A stretch of DNA of 64,000 bases from Bos javanicus (GCF_032452875.1 NC_083881.1:65727689-65791688), one strand, 5' to 3'; positions 1 to 10,922 are shown, counted from the stretch's first letter. Notes: generated by a model not told the origin, from the sequence alone. Program-made: numbers and translations.

Positions 1-1239
1 CATCAGTGGTGATTTTTGATTAGAAGTTGATACTTAAATTTCTGCATCTGGTTCTTTTGTTTAAATGAGACTGTTTGGTTCAGCAGAGCAAAACAAAAAT
101 TGAAATGTTTTATATAATCTCAGTACCTGTAATTGTCTATAAACAATCAATTCCAGTTTTACCAACTCCCAAATCTTTGGTCACCAAAGATTGTGCTAGT
201 AACTGTTGTAATTGGTCTTTGTGGCTGTGTGTTTAAATATTGGAAATGGGACTTTAATATGAACATGAAGTAAATCTTAACCACAGAGGCACACACAGGT
301 TCCAGTATAATATAGAGCAGGAAAGAGACGCATGTAAACAGACATATTCCTCATCTTAATATGTGGAGCCATGCTTCCATAGAATTGCATTCAGTGTTTA
401 TATAGAGAGAGCTGACAATGAAAAACTGCTGTTCCTATGGTTTTACTGTGTATTTTGATCTCTAGGTTATTTACTTTTTCTCAATATGTAGGAATGGTAT
501 TAAAGGGTGCTGTTATCAGTTAAATATTTAATTGAATAATAAAAAGTTGTATAATGGGGTAGATGTCACACACCTTCATTCACCTTAGGAGAGAAAGGTT
601 TTTGTTGAGAAAAAATGATTTAAAAATAATAAGTAGTTTTGGATAAGAGATTCTTTGTTAAACACAGCTGCCATGGATAGTTTAAAGCTTAAGTATGTAT
701 GATGTGGCATTGTAATTCCTGTTGCATTGGGACACTTATTATTCATAGAAATGTCTTCAATAAAAGACTTTACGTAATGGCTCTGTACAACACAAGGAGT
801 ACAATTTTCTCAGAAGCCTTTCTAACAGAAAGTTATAATTTAGAAATATTAAAGCCATTCAATATAATGAATGATGATACCCACTTAATATAAAGAATGT
901 AATAAAGCATCAGTAAAATATTAATTTTAGTTAATTTTCTTTTTCAAAATGTGTTTATTAATAACTTTATAGAAGTGAGAACTAATAGATGGATCTGTCC
1001 AAGTTTAGTTTCATTCAAACTTTGATTTTTAAAATCAAAATTGTTGGTTTCTTTTATGTTAAACTTCTGAAAAGCAGTGAAAAGATTGCTGACCAGAGTA
1101 AGGAGGTAAATATTTTATAAGATGGTATATATTGTCAATATATACCAAATAATATAAACTGTACTTTTGAAGAAGCCTTAATTGAATTCTTTGGCAATGA
1201 TAAAGTCTCAGTTCCTCTTTAGGTTCTAAGGAATGAAGT
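1..1239. other. AT-rich STK3 intron, no recognised element
   Basis: No coding exon, RNA gene or recognisable repeat seen, apart from the perfect palindrome at 1123-1147. Short open frames here lack coding character. Confidence 0.5.
1123..1147. repeat. Perfect short palindrome, 12-bp arms
   Basis: TGGTATATATTG, one T, then CAATATATACCA: exact inverted repeat with a one-base centre in AT-rich intron. Confidence 0.9.
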
Positions 1240-1430
1240 TCATTTATTCAGTCAGTAGATATTTATTGAGTTCCAGACACTGTTCTCTGGGCAGGAGTTA
1301 TAGCACTAAATAAAACAAAACTTCCTGTCTTAATGGTATTTACATTCCAGTTGGATTAGACAAATAAGAAATGAAACAAGTACAATATGTAGTATTAGAC
1401 TTGGAAATTGCTAGTGGGGAATATAAAGGT
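1240..1430 (-). mobile_element. L2 LINE fragment (antisense)
   Basis: Reads ttcatttattcagtcagt then tatttattgag and a cactgttctctgggc-like segment, the reverse complement of the typical L2 3' end. Diverged and truncated. Confidence 0.5.
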
Positions 1431-1460
1431 CTGCAAGTACTTTTATATACCATAAATAAG

Positions 1461-1660
1461 TGTTAGTTGCTCAGTCGTGTCCAACTCTTTGCCACCCCGT
1501 GAACTGTAGCCCACCAGGCTCCTCTGTCCATGGGATTCTCCAGGCAAGAATACTGGAGTAGGTTGCTGTGTCCTCCTCCAGGATATCTTCCCAACCCAGG
1601 GATCGAACCTAGGTCTCCTGCATTGCAGGCAGATTTTTTATTATCTGAGTCATCTGTACA
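1461..1660 (-). mobile_element. Bov-tA/Bov-A type SINE
   Basis: Antisense SINE with gctcagtcgtgtccaactct, caccaggctcctctgtccat and the tRNA-like head near tcgaacctaggtctcctgca. The spurious open frame across it (1530-1736) is SINE-derived. Confidence 0.9.
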
Positions 1661-2233
1661 TAGGATTAAAAGTAACTATGGAAGAGGAATTAATATCCCC
1701 CAATATTATATTCTCTGTGAGAGTGAGAGGCTGTGAAATATGGGGAAAAGGTCCCTAGTTCCCTGTTCAGACACTGATTTTGTATTCAGATAAATTTGAT
1801 TTATATTCCAGCCCAACTCTGGACCAGCTTGGGAAAATTATAAAATCTCTCTGACCCTCAATTTTTTTAATCTTCAAAAAGGGTGAATAAAATTATCTAC
1901 TTTCCTGATGTAAGCCTTAGAAATAATGTATGTAAAGGGTCTACACAGTACCTTTCCTCTTGGAGGCACTTAAATAGTAGGCAGTGTCTTCAGATGAATA
2001 AGAAATAAGGATGGTAGGAATTATTGAGGCCTTCAGTTAATCTAGAAATTTTATGGAAGTTAATTGTTTCATTGTCATCCTGAGAGAACCTTTTCCTTAG
2101 CTACTAGCAATTGGCAGACGGAGATAATTGAGTTTTCCCATGTTCTGTATTTACTATTGAAGATGCTAATGGGGCATAGATTAACCTCTGAAAGAAGATG
2201 ATGCGGAATTAGGTGTAAAACTTTGTTGTTGCC
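1661..2233. other. Intron, nothing recognised
   Basis: AT-rich non-coding sequence between two SINEs. No element identified. Confidence 0.4.
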
Positions 2234-2245
2234 CTGGGGATTCCT

Positions 2246-2470
2246 GGGCTTCCCTTGTGGCTCAGCTGGTAAAGAATCTGCCTGCAATGCGGGAGACCTG
2301 GGTTCAGTCGCTGGGTTGGGAAGCTCCCCTAGAGAAGGGAAAGGCTACCCACTCCAGTATTCTGGCCTGGAGAATTCATTCCATGGACTGTATAGTCCAT
2401 GAACTGTATAGTCCATGGGATTGCAAAGAGTTGGACATCACTAAGCGATTTTCACTCACTCACTCACTCA
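2246..2470 (+). mobile_element. Bov-tA type SINE with 12-bp target-site duplication
   Basis: Starts gggcttcccttgtggctcag and ends in an (ACTC)n tail. The exact duplication CTGGGGATTCCT flanks it at 2234-2245 and 2471-2482. Inside, a 16-bp unit (tccatggactgtatag) is tandemly repeated at 2380-2411 with one mismatch. Confidence 0.95.
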
Positions 2471-2559
2471 CTGGGGATTCCTATTCTCAGTATATGATTG
2501 ATATAGGCAGAAAGATTTGTAGTCTTTGTGGTTGTGTACTCAGTAACATCTGCACAGAG

Positions 2560-2875
2560 GTGTCTTCCTCTCTACTCCCAGAGTTCTTGGTGTATGCATT
2601 CACTACCATTTCCATGTGTTTATTTTGCCCATGTATTATAAATTGGGAATTTTTGTGTCTGCCATAATTGGATTAAATATTCTTTAAGGCAGGGTCAGTG
2701 TTTTCCCCTCTGTAGTCTTGGTGTGAAGTCAAGGCACGGTAAATCGGTACCACTAGTGTTAGCTCCAGGAGGGCTCGAATCTTAAATTTCTTTCATTCAC
2801 TAACGTATGTTAAGCATTAGGACAGTACTTCACACATAGGAAGTACACAACAAGTATTTGTTGACTGAATGAGTC
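2560..2875 (+). mobile_element. L2 LINE 3' end
   Basis: Contains an aaggcagggtcagtgttttc segment, then acagtacttcacacatagga and agtatttgttgactgaatga, the characteristic L2 3' terminus. Confidence 0.55.
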
Positions 2876-3899
2876 TTGTCTACCAAAGATGAGCCTTTAA
2901 CATTTAAGGATATTAAATCTTCTGGTATTAGATTGGGTCAGGTTTGAAAAAGTCTAGAACTGGTGCTTAAATGAGTAGATAAGCTCTACAGAACTCACAC
3001 TTCGCTGACACTGTTGCTGTAGAGTACCTCCTGGTTTGGAGAACAGGAACTTAGCCAGTTTGGATCTTCAGCTGAATAAACAGTGAAATGGTCAAAAATG
3101 AGTTAGCAGTAAATAAAAATAGAAATAAAAGATCTAATATATTACAAATTCAATAGCCAGTCCGTGATGGACTCATACTTGAGCGTTTCAGGGTAGCAGT
3201 CGCTAGTAAGGCAGATCCTCCTGCAGGAAGACAGAGTGCTGGGAAATGTTGTGGATTGTAAGCTACTGAGTCAAAGCAGTGAGTGAAGGAGATCAGGGGA
3301 TGTATTTGGAATGCCATATAGTATTACCTCTTCAATATTTTAAGATTAATACTTTAATCATACTTTCTGTTTTATGTTTTTTCAGTTAGAAAATAGATTT
3401 TATAGTTAAAAACTTTTTTGAGCACATATGTTTTCTTGCTGTGAATAAAACAATTTAAAAGCTTGATAATATTTAATGCTATGTTTATGTAGGAGTTTGT
3501 GAGGTATGGTGTATTTATAGAGGGAAACATGAGCAATTGACCAAGAGTAAGTAACTGAAATGTTATATTAAAATATTCCTTTCAAGGAAATACTTAATTT
3601 GATACTTTATAATAAATGCAGGGTGTTATTTATTTTAATGTTATTTATTGACAATGAAAATGTTGAGAAATACTTTCATAAGAAAATGGTATTATAGGTT
3701 GAGAATGAATCAGTGTTTATAGAAATGAATACTAGAAACCCTTCACTAGTACATCATTAAATATTACATTTTTTACATCACATTTTCCTCTTAGATTATA
3801 GAATTATAAAGGAATATCTTCCCTGAAACCTTGCCACAGTTTTTTTTGTTTTGTTTTGGTTTTGGTTATTTTTTGGCTGCTGTTTTGAATAAAAGGAAT
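2876..3899. other. Intron, nothing recognised
   Basis: AT-rich sequence with a small T/G-rich run at 3839-3880. No exon or identifiable repeat. Confidence 0.4.
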
Positions 3900-3912
3900 A
3901 TGAAACTACATG

Positions 3913-4187
3913 CTGCTGCTGCTGCGAAGTCGCTTCAGTCGTGTCCGACTCTGTGCGACCCCATAGACGGCAGCCCACCAGGCTCCCCTGTCCCTGGGAT
4001 TCTCTAGGCAAGAACACTGGAGTGGGTTGCCATTTCCTTCTCCAATGCATGAAAGTGAAAAGTGAAAGTGAAGTTGCTCAGTCATGTCCGACTCTGTGTG
4101 ACCCCATAGACGGCAGCCCACCAGGCTCCTCTGTCCCTGGGATTTTCCAGGCAAGAGTACTGGAGTGGGGTGCCATCGCCTTCTCTG
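3913..4187 (-). mobile_element. Bov-A2 dimeric SINE with GCT tract and 13-bp target duplication
   Basis: Two Bov-A units joined by a gaaagtgaaaagtgaaagtg linker, preceded by a short (GCT)n tract (the 3' end in element orientation). ATGAAACTACATG flanks it exactly at 3900-3912 and 4188-4200. Confidence 0.93.
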
Positions 4188-4339
4188 ATGAAACTACATG
4201 GGAAAACTTAAAAGAGGAAAGATTGTCAAGAATTTTTGAAGTTTTGAAAGCCTGTAGCTGGGAGCATCTTTTCTCCTCTAAAATGAGAAAACAGTTTGGA
4301 AATTGGAAGAAAGATGTATTTTATTTTATTCTTTGCTAT

Positions 4340-4478
4340 GCTGCTGCTGCTGCTGCTGCTAAGTTGCTTTAGTCGTGTCTGACTCTGTGTGACCCCATAG
4401 ACGGCAGCCCACCAGGCTCCTCCATCCATGGGATTTTCCAGGCAAGAGTACTGGAGTTGGGTGCCATTGCCTTCTCCG
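4340..4478 (-). mobile_element. Bov-A monomer SINE with (GCT)n and 12-bp target duplication
   Basis: Single Bov-A unit with about seven GCT repeats at its low-coordinate end. ATTCTTTGCTAT flanks it exactly at 4328-4339 and 4479-4490. It lies 140 bp from the 3913-4187 copy but has its own duplication, so it is a separate insertion. Confidence 0.93.
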
Positions 4479-4766
4479 ATTCTTTGCTATATAAAGTTAA
4501 TAAGTCTGTATTTAACATTGAAAAACATTTAAAAGATATAAAAAATATTAATAACCTCAGATCAAAGTTAGAGGAACATAAAGAAGCATTATTATCTATG
4601 GTTTTGAAAAGCAAACGAAGAAACCAGAAAAGAACTTTTCTCCAAAATATTAGTAGTCATGCAGCTAATTTAGAGTAGTAAACATTACAAAAATGTATTA
4701 TGTGAAAGTGTAAAAATTCTGTTAAAACATTCACAATGTAATGTCATTTTTAAAAAAGGAAGAGCA

Positions 4767-5035
4767 GGACTTCCCTGGTGGTCCAGTGGCTAAGAATCCA
4801 CCTGCCAACGCAGGGGGTGTGGGTTCGATCCCTGGTCTGGGAAGATTGCACATGAATGGAATGAACTAGTGAAGCCCATGAGCCCCATAGCCTGTGCTCC
4901 ACAGTAAGAGAAGCCACTGCACTGAGAAGCCTGTGCACCGCAGCTAAAGAGTAACTCCCCGCAACTAGAGAAAACCTGAGCGCAGCAGTGAGGACCCAGC
5001 ACAGCCATAAATAAATAAATATATCAAATTTTTAA
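4767..5035 (+). mobile_element. CHR-type tRNA-derived SINE
   Basis: Begins ggacttccctggtggtccag with a tRNA-like B-box region (gggttcgatccctgg), a body of gagaagccactg-type repeats and an (AATA)n tail. Flanked by AAAAAAGGAAGAGCA at 4752-4766 and 5036-5050. Confidence 0.9.
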
Positions 5036-5050
5036 AAAAAAGGAAGAGCA

Positions 5051-5390
5051 AATTTTAATTTTGAACTGAAATAGTTATATTTATATTGTGTTTAAAAGCC
5101 CCATCTATTTTAGGAGAATTAATATCTGTATTGTGATTTTTAGAATATTATTTCTGCAGACTTCTTTGTTGCATTTTTACAGCTATATGAACAGATGTCA
5201 ATAATCCTTTCCCATAATATATAGTATTATATTTTGGACCATAGGCCCATTTTACCTATTGTTAATTTTTAATTTAATGTTAAAGACATTTATTCTTTTC
5301 TAAAAGTATAATTACTAATCTAAGATTTTAGGTAACATTTCATTGTGCATTATTTCCAAGTTTTTAGCGATAGTGCTTATTGATTTAATA
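5051..5390. other. Intron, nothing recognised
   Basis: AT-rich non-coding sequence without an identified element. Confidence 0.4.
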
Positions 5391-5392
5391 AA

Positions 5393-5438
5393 GATTGGAC
5401 ACGACTGAAGCGACTTAGCAGCAGCAGCAGCAGCAGCA
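5393..5438 (+). mobile_element. 3' end fragment of Bov-A2 with (AGC)n
   Basis: Reads ttggacacgactgaagcgac, then an AGC tract at about 5417-5438. Only the terminal piece of the SINE remains. Confidence 0.8.
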
Positions 5439-5490
5439 AGGATTCTTTTCCTGTAAATATATATGTGAAATGCACTTAAAAAAATCCTTC

Positions 5491-5630
5491 TGTGGAGAAG
5501 GAAATGGCAACCCACTCCAGTACGCTTGCCTAGAAAATTCCATGGATGGAGGAGCCTGGTGGGCTACAGTCCATGGGGTTGCAAAGAGTTGGACACGATT
5601 GAGTGACTTCATTTTCACTTTACTAGAAAG
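5491..5630 (+). mobile_element. Bov-A unit SINE
   Basis: ggagaaggaaatggcaaccc to gagtgacttcattttcactt: one Bov-A monomer. Confidence 0.88.
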
Positions 5631-5730
5631 AGCTGAGAAAACACATAAAGCAAAAGACAAAGAAACAAAATCAAAAGTGGAATGTGCAGTTTAACACCAA
5701 GTGAAACCATTTGCTCATGGTTGATTGATC

Positions 5731-5756
5731 CTGATGCTGCTGCTGCTGCTAAGTTG
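5731..5756 (-). mobile_element. Tiny Bov-A2 terminus with (GCT)n
   Basis: gatgctgctgctgctgctaa: only the repeat-tract end of a Bov-A2. Confidence 0.5.
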
Positions 5757-5881
5757 ATGCTACTTGTCAGAAAATAAATTCCTGGTTTTCCTGATTACAT
5801 TGAATGTGAGACATCTCACCGCTGTAGAAGTGCTTTATCTACTTAAAAGTGCTCATGGAATATTAAAATATCAGACCCTAA

Positions 5882-5908
<27 letters not shown>
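5882..5908. repeat. (CA)n microsatellite
   Basis: About 13 uninterrupted AC/CA dinucleotides. Confidence 0.95.
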
Positions 5909-5912
<4 letters not shown>

Positions 5913-6400
5913 CCTTCTGTACTTCATGTACAACTCTTGGCTATCTGATAAAGCTTAAAATATTTAGTTTGATAATGTGTCTTGCCTAATTTACCTTTCT
6001 GGTTTTCTAATCAAAAGTACTTAATCAGGCTGTTCTCACACTCTGAATTCACTGCTGCCTCTCTGTCTTTGCTGGTGGTATTCTTCACCACCCACTTGCC
6101 TCTTGATTATCTTAATTCTTTCTTCTTTTAAATAATCATTATAGAGGCCTGCTGCTACTGTGTCATTCCAGCCACTACTCTCAGTGCTGGTAGATAATCA
6201 GTTTCCCCAGTTTATTGCATAATCTGCTTCTTTATGAAATCTTTCTCTCAGCTGTTGTAAGTAGATTCTTAAAGCAATCTGTTAAGTTTCTGATTGTTTC
6301 TCTCAAAGGTTGAGCATCTTTTATAAATGCCTTCTGTTAAGATAAAAAAAAAAGCAACAACCATGTTTTGCTAATTTGTGGATGCAAAGAAGAAAGGAGG
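5909..6400. other. Intron, nothing recognised
   Basis: Non-coding, pyrimidine-rich in its first half; no element identified. Confidence 0.4.
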
Positions 6401-6401
6401 G

Positions 6402-6441
6402 TTGATAAATATTCTTTTTTTTTTTTTTGATAAATATTCTT
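6402..6441. repeat. T-tract bracketed by a 15-bp direct repeat
   Basis: TTGATAAATATTCTT occurs at 6402-6416 and 6427-6441 with only Ts between them. It looks like an insertion consisting only of a retroposon tail. Confidence 0.8.
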
Positions 6442-6849
6442 AAATGGCAGAATTAGGATATAGAAATATCTTGCAGAATGAAGCAGTAGATTAAATCCAA
6501 GAAGGTAAAATTAAGCCTATATTAGGTTTGAATATTTCCCCACACTCACTTCCAGTAGGAGGATAGATAGGAAGATTGGATCTTGGCAGAGACTTGGATT
6601 AAGAGTAGCAGATATAAAAAAGCAGTTAGGAGTTTTGGTTGACAGTGAATTCTATATGCGTAAAAAGTTATGTAGGGTTGCTCATAGATAATATTGTTTG
6701 TATGTGCATATAATACACAGAGTTGACTTAAACATTGTAGACCTATTTGGTTAAAGTTTATGTTTCAAGGCACTTAAAACTGCATTTTTTTTTTTTTTTT
6801 AGAATAGGAAGTGCTTATGTTGAGGAAATTTCTGATAACATGCATACTC

Positions 6850-6996
6850 TATTGCTATGTGGGAGACCTGGGTTCGATCCCTGGGATGGGAAGACCCCGT
6901 GGAGAAGGGAAAGGCTAACCAATCCAGTATTCTGACCTGGAGAATTCCATGGGGTCTCAAAGAGTCGTACACAACTGAGCGACTTTTACTTTCACC
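6850..6996 (+). mobile_element. Bov-tA type SINE, 5'-truncated
   Basis: Starts inside the tRNA-like part (gtgggagacctgggttcgat) and ends acaactgagcgacttttact. An 18-T tract lies just upstream (about 6785-6801). Confidence 0.88.
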
Positions 6997-8240
6997 CTGT
7001 TGTCAAGAGTAGAAAAAAGATGGCAGCTATAGAGATGTGTTCCAGGTTGTAAATTCCTCTTCACTGTAGTTCAGCTCGGATACTTCCTTCCTTATGTTTT
7101 CCTAGGTGGGAGAGGATGGGCTTCCTGCTCCTCCTCAGATGTGCTGTGTGTCCGCCACTCCACTCACCCAGACAGAGGGCCGCACCTGTCTCCCCCACCA
7201 CCCGAGCGCCAGTCACTGACTGAGCTCTTCCCTTGGGATGGGCTTGCTCCCTTGCCTGTTTTTTATAGTTTGGTGAGAAGGACGCTGCTGCTGTGTCTTC
7301 GTCCTTAATCACTAGCTAATCTCTGTCGAGGAGCTCAAGGAAACTTGATTATCAGAAGATTTGTTATTAGTGAACTATTTTGTGTATATTGGCTTTTTTT
7401 CTGTATTATTCTCTATGTTGATTACAATGTAGATAGGACCAAAGTTAGACCTGCCTTACTGAATACCAGAGAGAGTAGAAAATATTCTTTAATCTACAGA
7501 TGTCGACTCCTTTTTGATATGAGACGGTGATAGTCTGTTTTTCCATTTTGTTTTAAGACATCACCGTTATTCACCAAGTGCCTTCTGTCCCCATTCTCTG
7601 TGAGTAAGGACATGATCGACTGCGTCACCTGTGCAGTAGTTGAAAATGGATATAGTACACAGTCTCAGGACCTCCCTGCTTCCTTGTAGATCATGTAGCC
7701 GTATGTAAGTGATTTAACAGTCATGCAGTCAGGGTTTTCAGAGTAAATAATTTCCATCCCCATTACTGTATCTTTGTATTCATGAACACTTGCAGGAACA
7801 TAATATTCTTCAGTTAAATATATACAAGTTTGAAAAAAAATCAGGCTAAAAATAAAAAACAAAATTTTAAATCAGGCTAATTTAAATACTTGGAAACTCG
7901 TATTTTTGTAATAATAGTGATTCAATAGCTTTTAATTTAAAACGCCAGCAATTGACTAAGTATAATTGTAGTGAGGGATTAATTAATGTAGTTTTTTTGT
8001 AGGAGCACAATCCTGTATATATTTTAGCTTAAAATTATGGCTTTTAAGAGCTTTTTAACCTTTTAATCAAAATATATATTAGTGAGCAGAGTTTAAAAGA
8101 AATAGTAAAACAAATTTCTTTCCATAATAGACTGTAAGAAAATGTGGCATGCCAACTTCTGATAAGGTACTTAGAAAATTATTTCTTCTTTAGTTCTAAA
8201 TATCTCTTCCTGTTACCCTGTTTGTCATGTGCCTGTGGAC
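6997..8240. other. Intron with a GC/CpG-richer block at about 7060-7310
   Basis: Mostly AT-rich. The 7060-7310 block is visibly richer in C, G and CpG and carries an 83-codon minus-strand open frame that resembles nothing I know. No repeat assigned. Confidence 0.35.
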
Positions 8241-8246
8241 ATGGTG

Positions 8247-8352
8247 GTTTAGGTTGATCCTTGGTGGCTCAGACAGTAAAGCGTCTGCCTGCAAGGTGGG
8301 AGACCCAGGTTCATCCCCCGGAGAAGGGAATGGCAACGCACTCCAGTATTCT
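8247..8352 (+). mobile_element. Bov-tA SINE, 5' half of a split copy
   Basis: Head of the SINE up to cactccagtattctt. The element resumes at about 9268 after a BovB insertion. Confidence 0.85.
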
Positions 8353-9267
8353 TCAGTTCAGTTCAGTTCAGTCACTCAGTCGTGTCCGACTCTTTGTGAC
8401 CCCGTGAATCGCAGCACGCCAGGCCTCCCTGTCCATCACCAACTCCCGGAGTTCACCCAGACTCACGTCCATCGAGTCAGTGATGCCATCCAGCCATCTC
8501 ATCCTCTGTTGTCCCCTTCTCCTCTTGCCCCCAATCCCTCCCAGCATCAGAGTCTTTTCCAATGAGTCAACTCTTCGCATGAGGTGGCCAAAGTACTGGA
8601 GTTTCAGCTTTAGCATCATTCCTTCCAAAGAAATCCCAGGGCTGATCTCCTTCAGAATGGACTGGTTGGATCTCCTTGCAGTCCAAGGGACTCTCAAGAG
8701 TCTTCTCCAACACCGAAGTTCATAAGCATCAATTCTTCGGCGCTCAGCCTTCTTCACAGTCCAACTCTCACATCCATACATGACCACAGGAAAAACCATA
8801 GCCTTGACTAGACGAACCTTTGTTGGCCAAGTAATGTCTCTGCTTTTGAATCTGCTATCTAGGTTGGTCATAACTTTTCTTCTAAGGAGTAAGTGTCTTT
8901 TAATTTCGTGGTTGCTGTCACCATCTGCAGTGATTTTGGAGCCCAAAAAAATAGTCTGACACTGTTTCCACTGTTTCCCCATCTATTTCCTATGAAGTGA
9001 TGGGACCAGATGCCATGATCTTAGTTTTCTGAATGTTGAGCTTTAAGCCAACTTTTTCACTCTCTCACTTTCATCAAGAGGCTCTTTAGTTCCTCTTCAC
9101 TTTCTGCCATAAGGGTGGTGTCGTCTGCATATCTGAGGTTATTGATATTTCTCCCGGCAATCTTGATTCCACCTTGTGCTTCTTCCAGCCCAGCATGTGC
9201 TTCTCCATCATGAGAAGTCCAGTACTTCTCATGATGTACTCTGCATATAAGTTAAATAAGCAGGCTG
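8353..9267 (-). mobile_element. BovB (RTE) LINE, 5'-truncated, inserted in a SINE
   Basis: Antisense BovB beginning with the (CAGTT)n terminus. The minus strand at 8368-8982 is still open for 204 codons. It encodes the C-terminal part of the RTE reverse transcriptase, with FLGSKIT, YGCESWT, RRLLRVPWTARRSNQSILKE and RRRGQQRMRWLDGI motifs. 5'-truncated and without an endonuclease domain, so not mobile. An added 13-bp-arm hairpin lies at 9206-9236. Confidence 0.95.
9206..9236. repeat. Perfect hairpin, 13-bp arms, 5-nt loop
   Basis: CATCATGAGAAGT, ccagt, ACTTCTCATGATG. Other BovB copies in this window lack the extra arm. Confidence 0.9.
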
Positions 9268-9350
9268 AATTCCAGAGGAACCTGGTAGGCTGCAGTCCAT
9301 GGGGTGGCAGAGTCAGACATGACTGAGCAACTAACGCTTTCACTTCAATT
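9268..9350 (+). mobile_element. Bov-tA SINE, 3' half of the split copy
   Basis: gaattccagaggaacctggt to aacgctttcacttcaattca completes the SINE begun at 8247; a few bases at the junction are missing. Confidence 0.85.
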
Positions 9351-10709
9351 CACAAGATTACAGATTACAAGATTATCAATGTTGGAAGTTCACAGCCTAA
9401 GAACATCCTTTTGTGTGTGTACGTGTGTGTATCATATAAATGAACAATTTTATTTACTCATTTATAACTGTGATAAGTAAAAAACAATTACTTTTAAATG
9501 AATCATAACTTTTAAGACATATCCAAATGTCATCCTAGTAGCACCAAAATAATACACATTTGAGCTGAGTAAGAGAAAAGCAGTGTTGTGCAGGAGTCCT
9601 GCCCTCACTTTCACCAGAAAATGTATTTAAATTAGAATTTCCAAATGTGAGAAATCTGAAAGGAATGAAAACTGCCAGTCCTTAATGGTAGCGTATGGTT
9701 GGTGTTAGCCAAAATGAAGTTCAGGCCATGATGCTCTGTAGCCACCGTATGACCTACCCAAAGGCAATCAGAACACACTTCTTTCTTTTTCCTTTTCTTT
9801 TTTCTTCCTTTTTTTCATTTTTTTTTAACTAATTGGCCCGTGTTTAGTTTACTGAATGTCATCTGGACTCAGTAAAAATCAAGTGACCTGCATTGAATTA
9901 GTGTAATTGTAATACAAACAGAATATCGCATAGTTTTGGTCTTATACAGGAAAGGAGAATGTTGGAAAGATTTTTCTGTTTGATAAATAGAAACTGAAGA
10001 TATGGGGATCCAGACCTGGTTCATACTTGATTTTTACCTTTCATGTCTTTCTGTAAGATCAGTATTTGGACTTTTAGGCTTTTCCTCTATTTTTTTTTTT
10101 TTTTAATGTTGGTTTTCCCTGTGAAACTTACTACAAAGGAAATTTTTAAAAAAGATCTTACAAATTAAAAAATAAAAAAACCTTACATATTGTATAAAGC
10201 TCATAGATCTGATTTTTCCCTAAGCTTAAGCAAGTTAGCATTGTTCAAAACAGAAGTACTTTTTCGCTCTACTAGGACTGTCAGGAATTTGACATATATT
10301 TTTACCTTTATCATGACTAATATTGCAGCCTCTTCAAATATAATTTTTATTAGTTTTTTATAGTTTATATTCTGTTTCAGAGAGGCAGTAGGTACATTTG
10401 CCAAGGGAACAAAGAGCTGAAGAATTGAAATGTCATTTTTAATTATTTGTTTAAATTTTTAACTGTGTGACTTGGATCTTATAATTAAATCACTTAATTT
10501 GACTTTGAGAGTGTCATTTTAGAATGGAGTTATTTGAGCATTCTGAAAATCTCATTTATTCTGCATAACTTATACCCTTGTATTAGGATGCTGAAGATAA
10601 AGGACAATAGCTATAGACAGGTTAGATTTTCCTATTGTAATTTCAGAGAACTTGTACTTTTTGTCTTTATTGAAATTTTTGTGGCATTTTTGTTTATTTA
10701 ATGTTTCTC
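9351..10709. other. Intron with a polypyrimidine tract at about 9778-9829
   Basis: AT-rich non-coding sequence. A run of about 50 nearly pure T/C bases lies at 9778-9829 and a T tract at about 10088-10104. No element or exon seen. Confidence 0.5.
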
Positions 10710-10721
10710 TTCCCCACCAGA

Positions 10722-10922
10722 GGTGGCTCAGGTGGTAAAGAGTCTGCCTGCAGTGTGGGAGACCTGTGTTTGATCCCTGGGTCAGAAAGATCCCCTGGAG
10801 AAGAAAATGGCAACCCACTCCAGTATTCTTGCATCAAAAATACCATGGACAGGGGACCCTGGCGGACTACAGTCCATGGGGTCGCAAAGAGTTGAACACA
10901 ACTGGGTGACTTCACTTTTAGT
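10722..10922 (+). mobile_element. Bov-tA type SINE with 12-bp target duplication
   Basis: ggtggctcaggtggtaaaga to gggtgacttcacttttagt. TTCCCCACCAGA flanks it exactly at 10710-10721 and 10923-10934. Confidence 0.94.

Noticed and set aside
3796..4429. Several overlapping open frames on both strands (e.g. peptides with GNGNPLQYSCLENP or MGFSRQEYWSG)
   Set aside because: These are translations of Bov-tA/Bov-A SINEs. The same peptides recur at 1.5, 5.5, 10.8, 16.5, 20.7, 26.2, 40.4, 48.1 and 60.5 kb wherever a SINE lies.
5417..5438. Trinucleotide AGC/GCT tracts as CRISPR or coding poly-Ser/Ala repeats
   Set aside because: They are the simple-repeat ends of Bov-A2 SINEs, without spacers or coding context.
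8368..8982. 204-codon minus-strand open frame as a gene
   Set aside because: It is the C-terminal part of BovB reverse transcriptase in a 5'-truncated copy nested in a SINE.
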